Source: an uncultured Clostridia bacterium | GTDB lineage: Bacteria; Bacillota; Clostridia; Christensenellales; Borkfalkiaceae | Assembly (NCBI GenBank): GCA_904502225.1 | Contig: CAJGDO010000011.1 | Span: 1 to 40,295, forward strand | DNA length: 40,295 nucleotides | Direction: 5' to 3' | Part shown: positions 8,203-15,092 of the stretch, one piece after another | How the letters are laid out: every line of letters begins with the position of its first letter | Numbering within the stretch: the first letter of the stretch is position 1 | The notes under the pieces: model-generated | Databases searched by the model: none | Seen by the model: only the letters and a program-made list of their open reading frames with translations | Told to the model about the DNA's origin: nothing | Position numbers and translations under genes: made by a program

Positions 8203-8910
8203 TTATCCCCTTTTCATAGTGTTAAATGAAAGTTCTGCCGCCTCTTTCGAGATGTTGCAACCAAGCGAATAAGTCTTAACGCTCTTTAACAACCCGTCAA
8301 GCAACACTAAAAGTTTATCAAACTTTTTCTCATCTGTTGGGCGAACGGTTTGATTTAATATGGTCAAAATCATTTCCCCACTGCCAATCGGCTTAATTTG
8401 GTTTTCTTTTGCTTGGTGAATTTTGCAAATTGCTTTTATCTTTGCCCTTTGGTTTGTGCCTAACTCGTGCTTGCCTTGCCAAGGCGTGCCGTAAACGTAA
8501 AATTCCCCGTCAACCTTTCTTATAATAGGTTTATCGTCGTTTATCATAACGGCTTTATCACCCAAAAGTTCTCGCCAAAGCCTTGCGTGTGTTGATTTGC
8601 CCGTGCCTGATGGTGCAGTGAACAAGTACGCTTCGTTATCAACCATAATTGCACTGCAATGAAAAATTATGCCGTCCGCATTTTCCAACGCATAGTCGCA
8701 AAGTTTTCTAAACACCACCAAACCTTCTAAAAAAGGCTCTGGATAATCGGGCATTTTTTGTTTTTCGGCTAATATATCTTGCATTGTCGGTTTGCAAGTA
8801 AAAGCATCTTGCTCTTGCCCAAAGTATTCATATTCTTTGCACAAAATTTTGGTGTAGTTATAGTTTAGTTCTACACTGAAAACTATGTCTGCAATTTTAT
8901 ATCTCGGCAT
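8203..8910 (-). CDS. HPr kinase/PEP carboxykinase-like P-loop kinase
   Basis: This 235-aa protein resembles the C-terminal catalytic fold of HPr kinase. The Walker A motif is APSGTGKST (residues 99-107), preceded by FHCSAIM with H84 and followed by VMINDDKP with D125-D126 as likely metal ligands. YGTPWQGKHELGTN is typical of this subfamily. The N-terminal HPrK domain is missing, so it is probably not the carbon-control HPr kinase. Similar stand-alone kinases next to PqqD-like proteins occur in peptide (for example lasso peptide) gene clusters, where they phosphorylate precursor peptides; that role here is inference. It is first in its operon, with a promoter at 8951-8979. Confidence 0.85.
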   Translation of the reverse strand: MPRYKIADIVFSVELNYNYTKILCKEYEYFGQEQDAFTCKPTMQDILAEKQKMPDYPEPFLEGLVVFRKLCDYALENADGIIFHCSAIMVDNEAYLFTAPSGTGKSTHARLWRELLGDKAVMINDDKPIIRKVDGEFYVYGTPWQGKHELGTNQRAKIKAICKIHQAKENQIKPIGSGEMILTILNQTVRPTDEKKFDKLLVLLDGLLKSVKTYSLGCNISKEAAELSFNTMKRG

Positions 8911-8950
8911 ACTTTTCCTTTAATTTTTTCTAAAATTTAACTTAAATATT

Positions 8951-8979
8951 ATTTTATCAAAGGTAATTGACTTTGTCAA
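8951..8979 (-). promoter_or_regulatory. Sigma-A promoter of the kinase-PqqD-DUF1846 operon
   Basis: On the minus strand, TTGACA (8974-8979) and TAAAAT (8951-8956) have a 17-bp spacer. It lies between the terminator after the permease gene and the kinase start, making this a transcription unit of its own. Confidence 0.75.
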
Positions 8980-8994
8980 TACAAAAGCACTTTT

Positions 8995-9030
8995 AAAAAA
9001 AGAAAAAAAGAAAAGAAATACTTTTCTTTC
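8995..9030 (-). terminator. Terminator after the ABC permease gene
   Basis: On the minus strand a 9-bp purine/pyrimidine stem AAAGAAAAG/CTTTTCTTT (arms at 9021-9029 and 9007-9015) is followed by a long T-rich run. It is weak in GC but well placed. Confidence 0.55.
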
Positions 9031-9061
9031 CTTTTTAGTTTTTATTTTATCAGTTTTGCTT

Positions 9062-9820
9062 TTATTCTCGCCACTTTCCTGCCTTTCTTGCAAGCATACT
9101 GAACAAAAATTCAATTATTAACCCCAAGGCTAACACAACTATGGACAATCCAATCGTTCTTGCAACTTCAAATGGCGATGACAAGTTTATCATATTGCCA
9201 ATCGACTTTATGGTTGCCGTTATAACTTCTGCTGCCACCATAAGTTTAAGGTTAAGAGCAAGTCCACTGCCTATAACGCTATAAACGTCTGGCATAATTT
9301 GTGGAAGTTCTATCCTAAAAAACAAGTTTGATAAGCCTGCCCCGTCCACTTTGCCTGCTTCTATCGACCTTTTATTAACGCCGTCCAACGCACTTTTAAT
9401 TTGAGTGTAAGAAGTTGGCAAAACAACAAGCATTGTTATAAGAACGGCTGCAACATTACCATCACCCGACCAAAAGAGCAACAGCCACGCTATTGCGATT
9501 GTTGGAAGTGTTCTGGTTATGCTTATAATTGGCAAAATAAGTTTTTCCGCCCAAACTTTTTTGCTTGCACAATAAGCAAGCACAAACGATATGAAAAAAG
9601 ACAATAAAAAGGCAATTACACTGCGAATTAAGGTAGAATTTAGTGCAATGTAAAACTTTTTTTCGCCAAACAACTTAACAAGTTCTTGCATAGTTTTTTC
9701 AACCGTTGGAACAACGTATTCGTTGTTTTCGGCTTTGGCAACAAACGCCCAAACTATTAGCAAAAACCCTATGGTTATTAATGGCAATATTAAGTTAAGA
9801 GTTTTGTTTATCTTTTTCAT
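9062..9820 (-). CDS. ABC transporter permease, SsuC/TauC/ThiX-like
   Basis: This 252-aa membrane permease belongs to the nitrate/sulfonate/taurine/pyrimidine-precursor importer type. It has about six hydrophobic segments, starting with LILPLITIGFLLIVWAFVA at residues 9-27. The conserved cytoplasmic loop is near residues 160-175 (EAGKVDGAGLSNLFFRIELPQIMP, the EAA loop that contacts the ATPase). It follows the binding-protein gene by 15 bp and shares its leader RNA. No ATPase gene follows it: a terminator comes next. The substrate cannot be told from sequence; a thiamine pyrimidine precursor is one option, by analogy to similar transporters. Confidence 0.88.
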   Translation of the reverse strand: MKKINKTLNLILPLITIGFLLIVWAFVAKAENNEYVVPTVEKTMQELVKLFGEKKFYIALNSTLIRSVIAFLLSFFISFVLAYCASKKVWAEKLILPIISITRTLPTIAIAWLLLFWSGDGNVAAVLITMLVVLPTSYTQIKSALDGVNKRSIEAGKVDGAGLSNLFFRIELPQIMPDVYSVIGSGLALNLKLMVAAEVITATIKSIGNMINLSSPFEVARTIGLSIVVLALGLIIEFLFSMLARKAGKWRE

Positions 9821-9835
9821 TTTTTATATTACTTT

Positions 9836-10819
9836 TTATTGTGCCAAGTAAAAGAAATCATCGCTTACGGCACTCGCTTTTTTATTATCAATTTCGACAA
9901 TTTTATTTATATAATTTTTAACCGAAGTTTTTGAACTTTGGGCATCTTCCCAATACATTTTGCATCCACTAATAGCGTTTGCAGTTAAAGTGTTGGCGTT
10001 TAGCGTGCTTCCACCGTTATCGTTTATCGTATCAACGGCAACCGTCACGTTTTGGTTTAGCCAACTTACACTTGCAGTAATTTTGTTTTGTAGTGTGCTA
10101 ACAATATCAGGATTTGCAGATATAACGCTCTTTTTAACCATTAAAACTGCTTGTGGGTATGCCTTTGTCTCGCTATCATAAAGTTCTTGGAGGTCCAACC
10201 TATAAAGGTTTTTGCCCGTTTTGTTAAAATAGTTGGCTTCTAAAGCACTTGCCGCTGGTTCTGGAACAAGCCCGATTGTTTCGCTTCCACTCATAATTAA
10301 TTGAACTATTATTGAGCCATTATTTTGAAAATTAATATTTACCTTATCAGCACCATCCGTATAGGAAATATTATGTTTTTCTAAAACCATTTTAAATGTC
10401 CAATCAGGAACTGCACCTTGGTTTGGCACGGCAACTTGCTTGCCTTTTAAGTCGCTAACCGAAATTTCGGTTGTGCTTAAAATATAAAAGTTTCCGTGCG
10501 TTATAACAGCAACCATAACGTAGTCGTTTGAATTTGCTTTATATAATTTGCTTGCAAGGTTTACAGGTGCAACTATAAAATCTGGCTTTCCGCTTGATAA
10601 ATTAGGTTGCACTTGTGTTGATTGAATTACACTATATTTAATGGTTTTTGCTGTTCCTAAATTATCCTTATCATAAATAAGTTTTGAAACGGCAAGTGCC
10701 GGTGCCCCGTCTGGCACCATAAAAGAATAACCGCTTTCTTTTTTATCTGAACAAGCACTGCCGAACACTGCCAATACGCATAAAATCATACTTAAAATTG
10801 CTGTAAAAAATTTTTTCAT
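9836..10819 (-). CDS. ABC transporter substrate-binding lipoprotein, NMT1/SsuA-like
   Basis: This 327-aa lipoprotein captures a small molecule outside the membrane for the permease encoded next to it. The signal peptide MKKFFTAILSMILCVLAVFG ends in the lipobox GSAC, so the mature protein starts at the Cys near residue 23. The body resembles NMT1/SsuA-type periplasmic-binding fold II (VPDGAPALAVSKL, DFIVAPVNLASKLY, GKQVAVPNQGAVPDW, LVPEPAASALE). I chose ATG 10819, which has AAAGGAGAAAGAAT upstream; the frame runs 19 codons further up, into the leader terminator. A structured leader precedes it (10820-10972). The substrate is not known. Confidence 0.88.
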   Translation of the reverse strand: MKKFFTAILSMILCVLAVFGSACSDKKESGYSFMVPDGAPALAVSKLIYDKDNLGTAKTIKYSVIQSTQVQPNLSSGKPDFIVAPVNLASKLYKANSNDYVMVAVITHGNFYILSTTEISVSDLKGKQVAVPNQGAVPDWTFKMVLEKHNISYTDGADKVNINFQNNGSIIVQLIMSGSETIGLVPEPAASALEANYFNKTGKNLYRLDLQELYDSETKAYPQAVLMVKKSVISANPDIVSTLQNKITASVSWLNQNVTVAVDTINDNGGSTLNANTLTANAISGCKMYWEDAQSSKTSVKNYINKIVEIDNKKASAVSDDFFYLAQ

Positions 10820-10972
10820 ATTCTTTCTCCTTTTAAAACAGCCTAATACAATGAAAAACTCCCTTTCGCACAGCAAAAGGGAGGAAAATGTTTAAACAAG
10901 GCGTTTGCCTTGCAAATTCCTTAATCTTTTCCCCTTCGCTATCAGGCGCACCTTTTAGTTTAGGTATTTTAC
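10820..10972 (-). promoter_or_regulatory. Structured 5' leader with aptamer-like fold and terminator (candidate riboswitch)
   Basis: From the predicted transcription start near 10972, the RNA can form AAAUGU/ACAUUU as a closing stem around ACCU/AGGU, CGC/GCG and a strong CAAGGC-AAAC-GCCUUG hairpin. The terminator at 10853-10883 follows. GGGGAAAA near 10931-10938 can instead pair with UUUUCCUC near 10883-10890, whose last bases form the terminator's 5' arm, so the two folds compete. I could not match it to a riboswitch class: the short AGGUGCGCC stretch recalls guanidine-III or TPP pieces, but the rest does not fit. Confidence 0.55.
10853..10883 (-). terminator. Leader terminator before the binding-protein gene
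   Basis: On the minus strand CTCCCTTT and AAAGGGAG form an 8-bp stem with a 9-nt loop, followed by TTTTT. It sits 34 nt before the start codon, inside the leader, so it acts as an attenuator rather than ending an upstream gene. Confidence 0.85.
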
Positions 10973-10978
10973 ATTTAA

Positions 10979-11007
10979 AGTATAATTGCTTTTAACCGTT
11001 TTGTCAA
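10979..11007 (-). promoter_or_regulatory. Sigma-A promoter of the ABC transporter leader
   Basis: On the minus strand, TTGACA (11002-11007) and TATACT (10979-10984) have a 17-bp spacer. It lies just past the spoIIID stop codon. Confidence 0.75.
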
Positions 11008-11017
11008 TAATAACGGC

Positions 11018-11284
11018 TTATTTTTTTATAAATTCTTTTTTTAATTGGTATTTTCTTTTGGTTGCCTCGCCACCGCGGATATGACGTTCGCTTAAATTAA
11101 CGTCAAGCACCTTTTTAACTTGTTTATAAAGCAATAAATCTATTTCTTTTAACCTTTCTGCAACGTCTTTATGCACGGTGGACTTGCTAAAATGAAAGTT
11201 GACCGCCGTTTGTCTAACCGTTGCACCCGTTGATATTATATACCTTGCCTCTTCAATAATCCTTGCCTTTATATCCTCGCACAA
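11018..11284 (-). CDS. spoIIID: Sporulation transcription regulator SpoIIID
   Basis: This is a small DNA-binding protein that, together with SigE, switches mother-cell genes on and off and promotes later sigK expression. It is 88 aa long. It carries the hallmark helix-turn-helix ATVRQTAVNFHFSKSTVHKDVAERL (residues about 21-45) and the tail RHIRGGEATKRKY, both matching remembered SpoIIID. Translation appears to start at TTG 11284, with a run of G about 10 nt upstream as the ribosome site. Upstream are a SigE-like promoter (11318-11347) and an exact Spo0A-type heptamer TGTCGAA. Confidence 0.95.
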   Translation of the reverse strand: MCEDIKARIIEEARYIISTGATVRQTAVNFHFSKSTVHKDVAERLKEIDLLLYKQVKKVLDVNLSERHIRGGEATKRKYQLKKEFIKK

Positions 11285-11317
11285 TTTATTATTCCCCCCC
11301 CTAAATTAGAATAATAA

Positions 11318-11347
11318 ATTTTATGCTTTGTTTCGACAATTTATGCC
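11318..11347 (-). promoter_or_regulatory. Candidate sigma-E promoter and 0A-like box for spoIIID
   Basis: On the minus strand, GGCATAAA (11340-11347), a 14-bp spacer and CATAAAAT (11318-11325) resemble the sigma-E pattern. TGTCGAA, the core of a Spo0A box, is at 11332-11338 inside the spacer. This is inferred from consensus only. Confidence 0.4.
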
Positions 11348-11364
11348 CTTTTTTGCCCTAAAAA

Positions 11365-11571
11365 CTAGTCTTCTAAACCCAACAAATAATCCGCCGAAAC
11401 ATCATACAATAAACAAATCTTTTTCAACGTCTTTATGTCTGGCTGACGATACCCTTGTTCATACCCCGCATAACACGTGACTGATATTTTTAGTTTCTCT
11501 GCCACTTGTTTTTGATTTAATTTATTTATCGCCCTTACTTCTTTTAATCTTTTATTAAAAACATTATCCAT
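11365..11571 (-). CDS. Xre-family transcriptional repressor
   Basis: This 68-aa protein is almost only a Cro/C1-type helix-turn-helix domain. KRLKEVRAINKLNQKQVAEKLKI leads to the recognition region TCYAGYEQGYRQPDIKTL and ends LLYDVSADYLLGLED. It is divergent from a DUF4177/YbjQ-like gene pair, and two palindromes lie in that promoter (11594-11606 and 11611-11629). The likely role is to repress the divergent genes and perhaps itself. There is no clear ribosome site and only a short upstream region, so its own transcript may have a very short leader. Confidence 0.9.
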   Translation of the reverse strand: MDNVFNKRLKEVRAINKLNQKQVAEKLKISVTCYAGYEQGYRQPDIKTLKKICLLYDVSADYLLGLED

Positions 11572-11593
11572 ATGTACTAATTTAGCAAAAAGT

Positions 11594-11629
11594 ACGCAAA
11601 ATGCGTTGACAATACGCGAAACGCGTATT
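11594..11629. promoter_or_regulatory. Twin palindromic operators
   Basis: ACGCAAAATGCGT (11594-11606) and AATACGCGAAACGCGTATT (11611-11629) share the pattern ACGC-RAAA-YGCGT or close to it. Their centres are 20 bp apart, two helical turns. The second palindrome exactly fills the spacer of the promoter at 11606-11634; the first touches its -35. They are probably bound by the divergent Xre protein. Confidence 0.75.
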
Positions 11630-11634
11630 ATAAT
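11606..11634 (+). promoter_or_regulatory. Consensus sigma-A promoter of the DUF4177 gene
   Basis: TTGACA (11606-11611) and TATAAT (11629-11634) have a 17-bp spacer and a perfect consensus. The spacer is itself a palindrome, so a bound repressor would block polymerase. Confidence 0.85.
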
Positions 11635-11665
11635 TAATTATATTATTATACATTGGAGGACAATT

Positions 11666-11860
11666 ATGAAACAGTACAAAGTTTTATCTCAAAAAGACAA
11701 ATGGTTTAGTGGCAAATTTGACCCTGCAAAATTAGAAGATGCTATTAATAGTTATGCTCAACAAGGTTGGTCTGTAAAAGCAGCGTTTACTGCTGAAATT
11801 CCTGGACTTTTAGGCGGGGCAAGAGAAGAAGCAATTATTATTTTAGAAAGGGATGAATAA
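11666..11860 (+). CDS. DUF4177 family protein
   Basis: This 64-aa protein of unknown function has the DUF4177 pattern: MKQYKVLSQKDKWFSGKFDP, then LEDAINSYAQQGWSVKAAFTAEIPG, ending REEAIIILERDE. The fold is a small alpha-beta domain. I chose ATG 11666 because GGAGGA lies 6 nt upstream; the reading frame stays open further up into the promoter. It is the first gene of a pair with the YbjQ-like gene, 2 bp apart, under a promoter with twin repressor sites. Confidence 0.85.
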   Translation: MKQYKVLSQKDKWFSGKFDPAKLEDAINSYAQQGWSVKAAFTAEIPGLLGGAREEAIIILERDE

Positions 11861-11862
11861 TT

Positions 11863-12189
11863 ATGGCTTACATTTCTACATACAAAGACATGGTTTTTGT
11901 TGAAGGCTTTGAAGCAAATGCACAACTTTTAGGTGAAATTGAATATAAGAAAACTTTTTCATTTGGTCAGCAAGATAAAACTATTAATTGTGTAAAAGAG
12001 CAACTATATGAAAAAACTCGTGCTTTGGGTGGCAACGCTGTGGTCAACTTTAAGTATGGACAAAAAAGTTGTGGTTGGTTTAAGGCATCTTTATTTTCGT
12101 TAGATGACAATATTAAATGGTATGGCAGTGGAATTGCAGCGAAATTGTCAGCAGAACGAATTAAAGAAATTTTTGAAAATAAAAAGTAG
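11863..12189 (+). CDS. YbjQ-like (putative heavy-metal-binding) domain protein
   Basis: This 108-aa protein contains LYEKTRALGGNAVVNFKYGQKS (near residues 47-70), which resembles the YbjQ/DUF74 core where alternating beta strands build a pentamer. There is no signal peptide or clear metal-ligand cluster, with only two cysteines. The function is unknown. It follows the DUF4177 gene by 2 bp and uses AAAGGGATGA as ribosome site, so the two are coexpressed. It ends at a shared terminator. The domain call is from memory and moderate. Confidence 0.6.
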   Translation: MAYISTYKDMVFVEGFEANAQLLGEIEYKKTFSFGQQDKTINCVKEQLYEKTRALGGNAVVNFKYGQKSCGWFKASLFSLDDNIKWYGSGIAAKLSAERIKEIFENKK

Positions 12190-12195
12190 TTTATT

Positions 12196-12228
12196 AAAAA
12201 AAGGATAACAAGTTGTTATCCTTTTTTT
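12196..12228. terminator. Bidirectional terminator
   Basis: AAAAAAAGGATAACA pairs with TGTTATCCTTTTTTT. It lies between two converging units, the YbjQ-like gene on the plus strand and the PAP2 end of the his operon on the minus strand. Confidence 0.9.
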
Positions 12229-12237
12229 CTATATTTT

Positions 12238-12888
12238 TTAATCTTTTTTCTTTTTTATTAAGTTAAGAATATCGGCGTTTAGTATAAATTGGCACGCTTT
12301 TTTGTCCGCATTTTTTTCAAAATAGTTATTTAGTGCCACGCTTAAATAATATCCGATTACGCCCGATGCACCGCCAACTAATAAGCCCGCCAAAACGTCT
12401 GTTAAATAATGCACGATTAAATATACCCTTGCAAAGCCGGTTAGCAATACGAAAAGATATGCCAGCCAACTTTTTTTCTTATTGGTTGATAAAAACAGTG
12501 CGGTCATACTTGTCATAACGACGGTGGTATGCCCCGATGGGAAGGAAAATTCGCTGACCGAACTTGCCCCTGCCTCTATCCAAAAGGCGTTATAAAGCGA
12601 ACTTTCGATAAACGGTCTGTTTCTTGCCACAACGTTTTTTAAAATTACGTTTGTAAACAATGCACCAACCCCGATTGCCAAAAGCATACTAATGCCAATT
12701 TTTCTTGTCTTTTTTATCAAAATTAAAATGATAGACAAAATAATTAGACAAATTCCGCCGTCACCAAAAAAGGAAACGACTTCGCAAAATGGCGAGAAAA
12801 ATTTGCCCGCCACCTTTTGAAGATTATTCATTAAAATAAATGCACTTTTATCAAAATTAAAAAAAGCACTGTTTAACCAATTTGCCAT
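12238..12888 (-). CDS. PAP2 superfamily membrane phosphatase
   Basis: This 216-aa membrane protein probably dephosphorylates a lipid phosphate such as undecaprenyl diphosphate or phosphatidate. About five hydrophobic segments are visible. The acid-phosphatase motifs are in order: KNVVARNRPF, SFPSGHTTVV with the catalytic His, and RVYLIVHYLTDVLAG with the second His. It starts 3 bp after the histidinol-phosphatase gene and has no strong ribosome site, so it appears to ride at the end of the histidine operon. A link to histidine synthesis is not evident. Confidence 0.9.
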   Translation of the reverse strand: MANWLNSAFFNFDKSAFILMNNLQKVAGKFFSPFCEVVSFFGDGGICLIILSIILILIKKTRKIGISMLLAIGVGALFTNVILKNVVARNRPFIESSLYNAFWIEAGASSVSEFSFPSGHTTVVMTSMTALFLSTNKKKSWLAYLFVLLTGFARVYLIVHYLTDVLAGLLVGGASGVIGYYLSVALNNYFEKNADKKACQFILNADILNLIKKKKD

Positions 12889-12891
12889 AGA

Positions 12892-13668
12892 TTATAATAA
12901 CCCTTTCCACTTATCGTATTGATAAGCAATATTTTCTTTTGAGTGGCTGTCGCTTGAAAGAACAAACCATCCGCCTTTGCTCTTTATATACTCTAAAATT
13001 TGCTTTGATGGGTATGGCTCTAACTTATACCCCCTTGAAATAACACCTGTGTTAATTTCAAAAGGCTTGTTATACTTAACAAGTTTATCAATTGCCTTTT
13101 TATAAGCGTTAACGTATCGTGGGTGAGTTTCATCAAACAAATTATAATCTTGGTTAAACTTTGTCACAAGGTCGATATGCCCTATAATATCACAGTTGGT
13201 TTTTTCCACAACGTCTTCCATCGTTTTATAATATTCTTCAACTGCACTATAATAATCGCCATTAAATAATTCTCTTACAGAACGGAGAAACTCTGGTTTA
13301 GACCTATCAATAAAATTGTATTTGTCGCCCCTTTTATAGTAATGTACCGAGCCTATAACGTAATCGTACTCACCTTTACTTGCCGTTGTAAAGTAATCTT
13401 TTTCAATACCGACAAGCACCTTTATTTTATCCGCATACTTTTTCTTTAACTCGTTTACCGTTTGGACAAAAACCAACTCGTTTTCAGGCGTCACACAACA
13501 CTCGCTTGTAAAATGTGTGTAAGAGTGGCAACTTATTCCAACCACTTTTAAGCCCTTTTCAATGGCACTTAAAACCATTTGCTCTGGCGTATCTTTGCCG
13601 TCACAAAAAGTGGTGTGCATATGCAAATCTTGAAATTCAACTTCACTTTTATCAGTTAAGAATCTCAT
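12892..13668 (-). CDS. hisK: Histidinol-phosphatase, PHP family
   Basis: This 258-aa enzyme of the PHP family removes phosphate from L-histidinol phosphate, the step before histidinol dehydrogenase. The metal-binding start DLHMHTTFCDGKDTPEQM has the HxH pair, and CHSYTH, GSVHYYKRG, DIIGHIDLVTKF and LSSDSH supply further ligands. Its start overlaps the hisIE stop by 4 nt (ATGA type), and it sits in a complete his operon, which makes the substrate assignment strong. In this operon hisB encodes only the dehydratase, so a separate phosphatase is needed. Naming varies: hisJ or hisK. Confidence 0.93.
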   Translation of the reverse strand: MRFLTDKSEVEFQDLHMHTTFCDGKDTPEQMVLSAIEKGLKVVGISCHSYTHFTSECCVTPENELVFVQTVNELKKKYADKIKVLVGIEKDYFTTASKGEYDYVIGSVHYYKRGDKYNFIDRSKPEFLRSVRELFNGDYYSAVEEYYKTMEDVVEKTNCDIIGHIDLVTKFNQDYNLFDETHPRYVNAYKKAIDKLVKYNKPFEINTGVISRGYKLEPYPSKQILEYIKSKGGWFVLSSDSHSKENIAYQYDKWKGLL

Positions 13669-14315
13669 TTTGTCATTTTCTCCTGCTTAATTTTATGGTC
13701 GATAACGTGGCGTGAAGAAAGTTCACTGAAAATATCGTCTAGCGAAATTCCTGCTTCTATCATTAAAACCAAAGTGTGATAGCAAAGGTCCGCAATCTCG
13801 TAAATGGTTTCTTTTTTGTCTTGTGCTTTTGCTGCGATAATAACTTCGGTACATTCTTCGCCCACTTTCTTTAAGATTTTATCCAAGCCTTTTTCAAATA
13901 GATAGGTGGTATAAGAACCTTCTTTCTTGTCAGTCTTTCTGCCCTTAATAAGTTCAAAAAGTGCCTCGTAAGAAAACTCTTTTAACTCTTCATTTTCATA
14001 AACACGGTTGTTAAAGCAACTGTCCGTTCCCAAATGGCAAGCAGGCCCGTCCTTTTCAACCACGACAACAAGTGCATCGTAATCACAGTCAGCAGTGATT
14101 GAAACAACGTGTTGATAGTTGCCACTCGTTTCGCCTTTAAGCCACAATTCTTTTCTTGACCTTGAATAAAAACAGGTCAACTTCTTTTCCATTGTGATTT
14201 TTAGGCTTTCTTTATTCATATAAGCAAGGGTTAAAACCTTTTTAGTTTTATTGTCAACAACTATTGCTGGCACCAAGCCCTTTTCATCAAACTTAATCTT
14301 TTCAATGTCTAACAT
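13665..14315 (-). CDS. hisIE: Bifunctional phosphoribosyl-AMP cyclohydrolase / phosphoribosyl-ATP pyrophosphatase
   Basis: This is a fused enzyme for the second and third steps of histidine synthesis. Of its 216 aa, residues 1-110 or so are the HisI cyclohydrolase, with the zinc/metal motifs ADCDYDALVV and GPACHLGTDSCF. Residues from about 120 are the HisE pyrophosphatase, with KKVGEECTEVIIAAK and EIADLCYHTLVLM. The ribosome site AAGGAAG lies ahead of ATG 14315, 18 bp after hisF. Both halves look intact. Confidence 0.96.
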   Translation of the reverse strand: MLDIEKIKFDEKGLVPAIVVDNKTKKVLTLAYMNKESLKITMEKKLTCFYSRSRKELWLKGETSGNYQHVVSITADCDYDALVVVVEKDGPACHLGTDSCFNNRVYENEELKEFSYEALFELIKGRKTDKKEGSYTTYLFEKGLDKILKKVGEECTEVIIAAKAQDKKETIYEIADLCYHTLVLMIEAGISLDDIFSELSSRHVIDHKIKQEKMTK

Positions 14316-14333
14316 ATTTTTTTCTTCCTTTAT

Positions 14334-15092
14334 TTATAATCTAACAGGTATATTGTTTTTATATAATTGCTCTTTTAAATCGCTAATTTTTACTTGCCCA
14401 AAGTGGAAAATTGATGCGGCAAGCCCTGCGTCAACCTTTGGCAAGGTGTTAAAAAGGGTTATAAAGTCTTGTATCTTTCCTGCACCACCAGACGCAATGA
14501 CAGGCACCGAAACAACTTCACAAACTTTTGAAAGCATTTCTAAATCAAACCCGCCTTTAACGCCGTCAGTATCAATCGAATTAAGCACAATTTCGCCCGC
14601 ACCGTTATTAACGCCACGCTTAACCCACTCAATTAGGTCTATGCCCGTGTTTTCTCTGCCACCTTTGGCAAACACTTTGAACTTATTATCAACCCTTTTA
14701 GCGTCAACCGATAAAACAACGCATTGGTCGCCGTATTTTTTTGCCGCTTCGTAAATTAGATTTGGATTTTTAATAGCACCTGAATTAACGCTGACCTTGT
14801 CTGCCCCGCAGTGTAGCACCCTATCAAAATCGTCAACGGTGTTTATGCCACCGCCAACGGTTAAGGGAATAAATATAGTTTTTGCCACTTCTTTAAGAAT
14901 ATCGGTAAAAAGTTCTCTGCCTTCTGCTGATGCAGTTATGTCGTAAAAAACCAATTCATCAGCACCGTTATCGCTATAATACTTGCCTAATTCGATAGGC
15001 GAAGAAACGTCCGATAACCCGCTGAAATTAACGCCCTTTACCACCCTTCCGTTTTTAACGTCCAAACAAGGAATAATCCTTTTAGTAATCAT
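14334..15092 (-). CDS. hisF: Imidazole glycerol phosphate synthase, cyclase subunit
   Basis: This 252-aa TIM-barrel protein works with HisH to make imidazole glycerol phosphate and AICAR. The start KRIIPCLDVKNGRVVKG holds the first catalytic Asp near residue 11, and LNSIDTDGVKGGFD near residue 176 holds the second (D130 in other HisF numbering). It overlaps the hisA stop by 4 nt (ATGA), with AAAGGTGGCAAG as ribosome site. Confidence 0.98.
   Translation of the reverse strand: MITKRIIPCLDVKNGRVVKGVNFSGLSDVSSPIELGKYYSDNGADELVFYDITASAEGRELFTDILKEVAKTIFIPLTVGGGINTVDDFDRVLHCGADKVSVNSGAIKNPNLIYEAAKKYGDQCVVLSVDAKRVDNKFKVFAKGGRENTGIDLIEWVKRGVNNGAGEIVLNSIDTDGVKGGFDLEMLSKVCEVVSVPVIASGGAGKIQDFITLFNTLPKVDAGLAASIFHFGQVKISDLKEQLYKNNIPVRL

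Noticed and set aside
8920..9114. 64-aa frame as a possible precursor peptide for the PqqD-like protein
   Set aside because: It overlaps the permease end and the terminator, has no ribosome site and is low-complexity Lys/Phe.
10890..10972. TPP or guanidine-III riboswitch
   Set aside because: AGGUGCGCC and CUGAUAGCGAAGGGG recall pieces of these classes, but the diagnostic cores (CUGAGA with the GAUAAUGCC arm, or ACAAGACGGCGC) are absent.
14251..14754. 167-aa reading frame on the plus strand
   Set aside because: Lies opposite hisIE and hisF, has no ribosome site and is a mirror frame of conserved genes.
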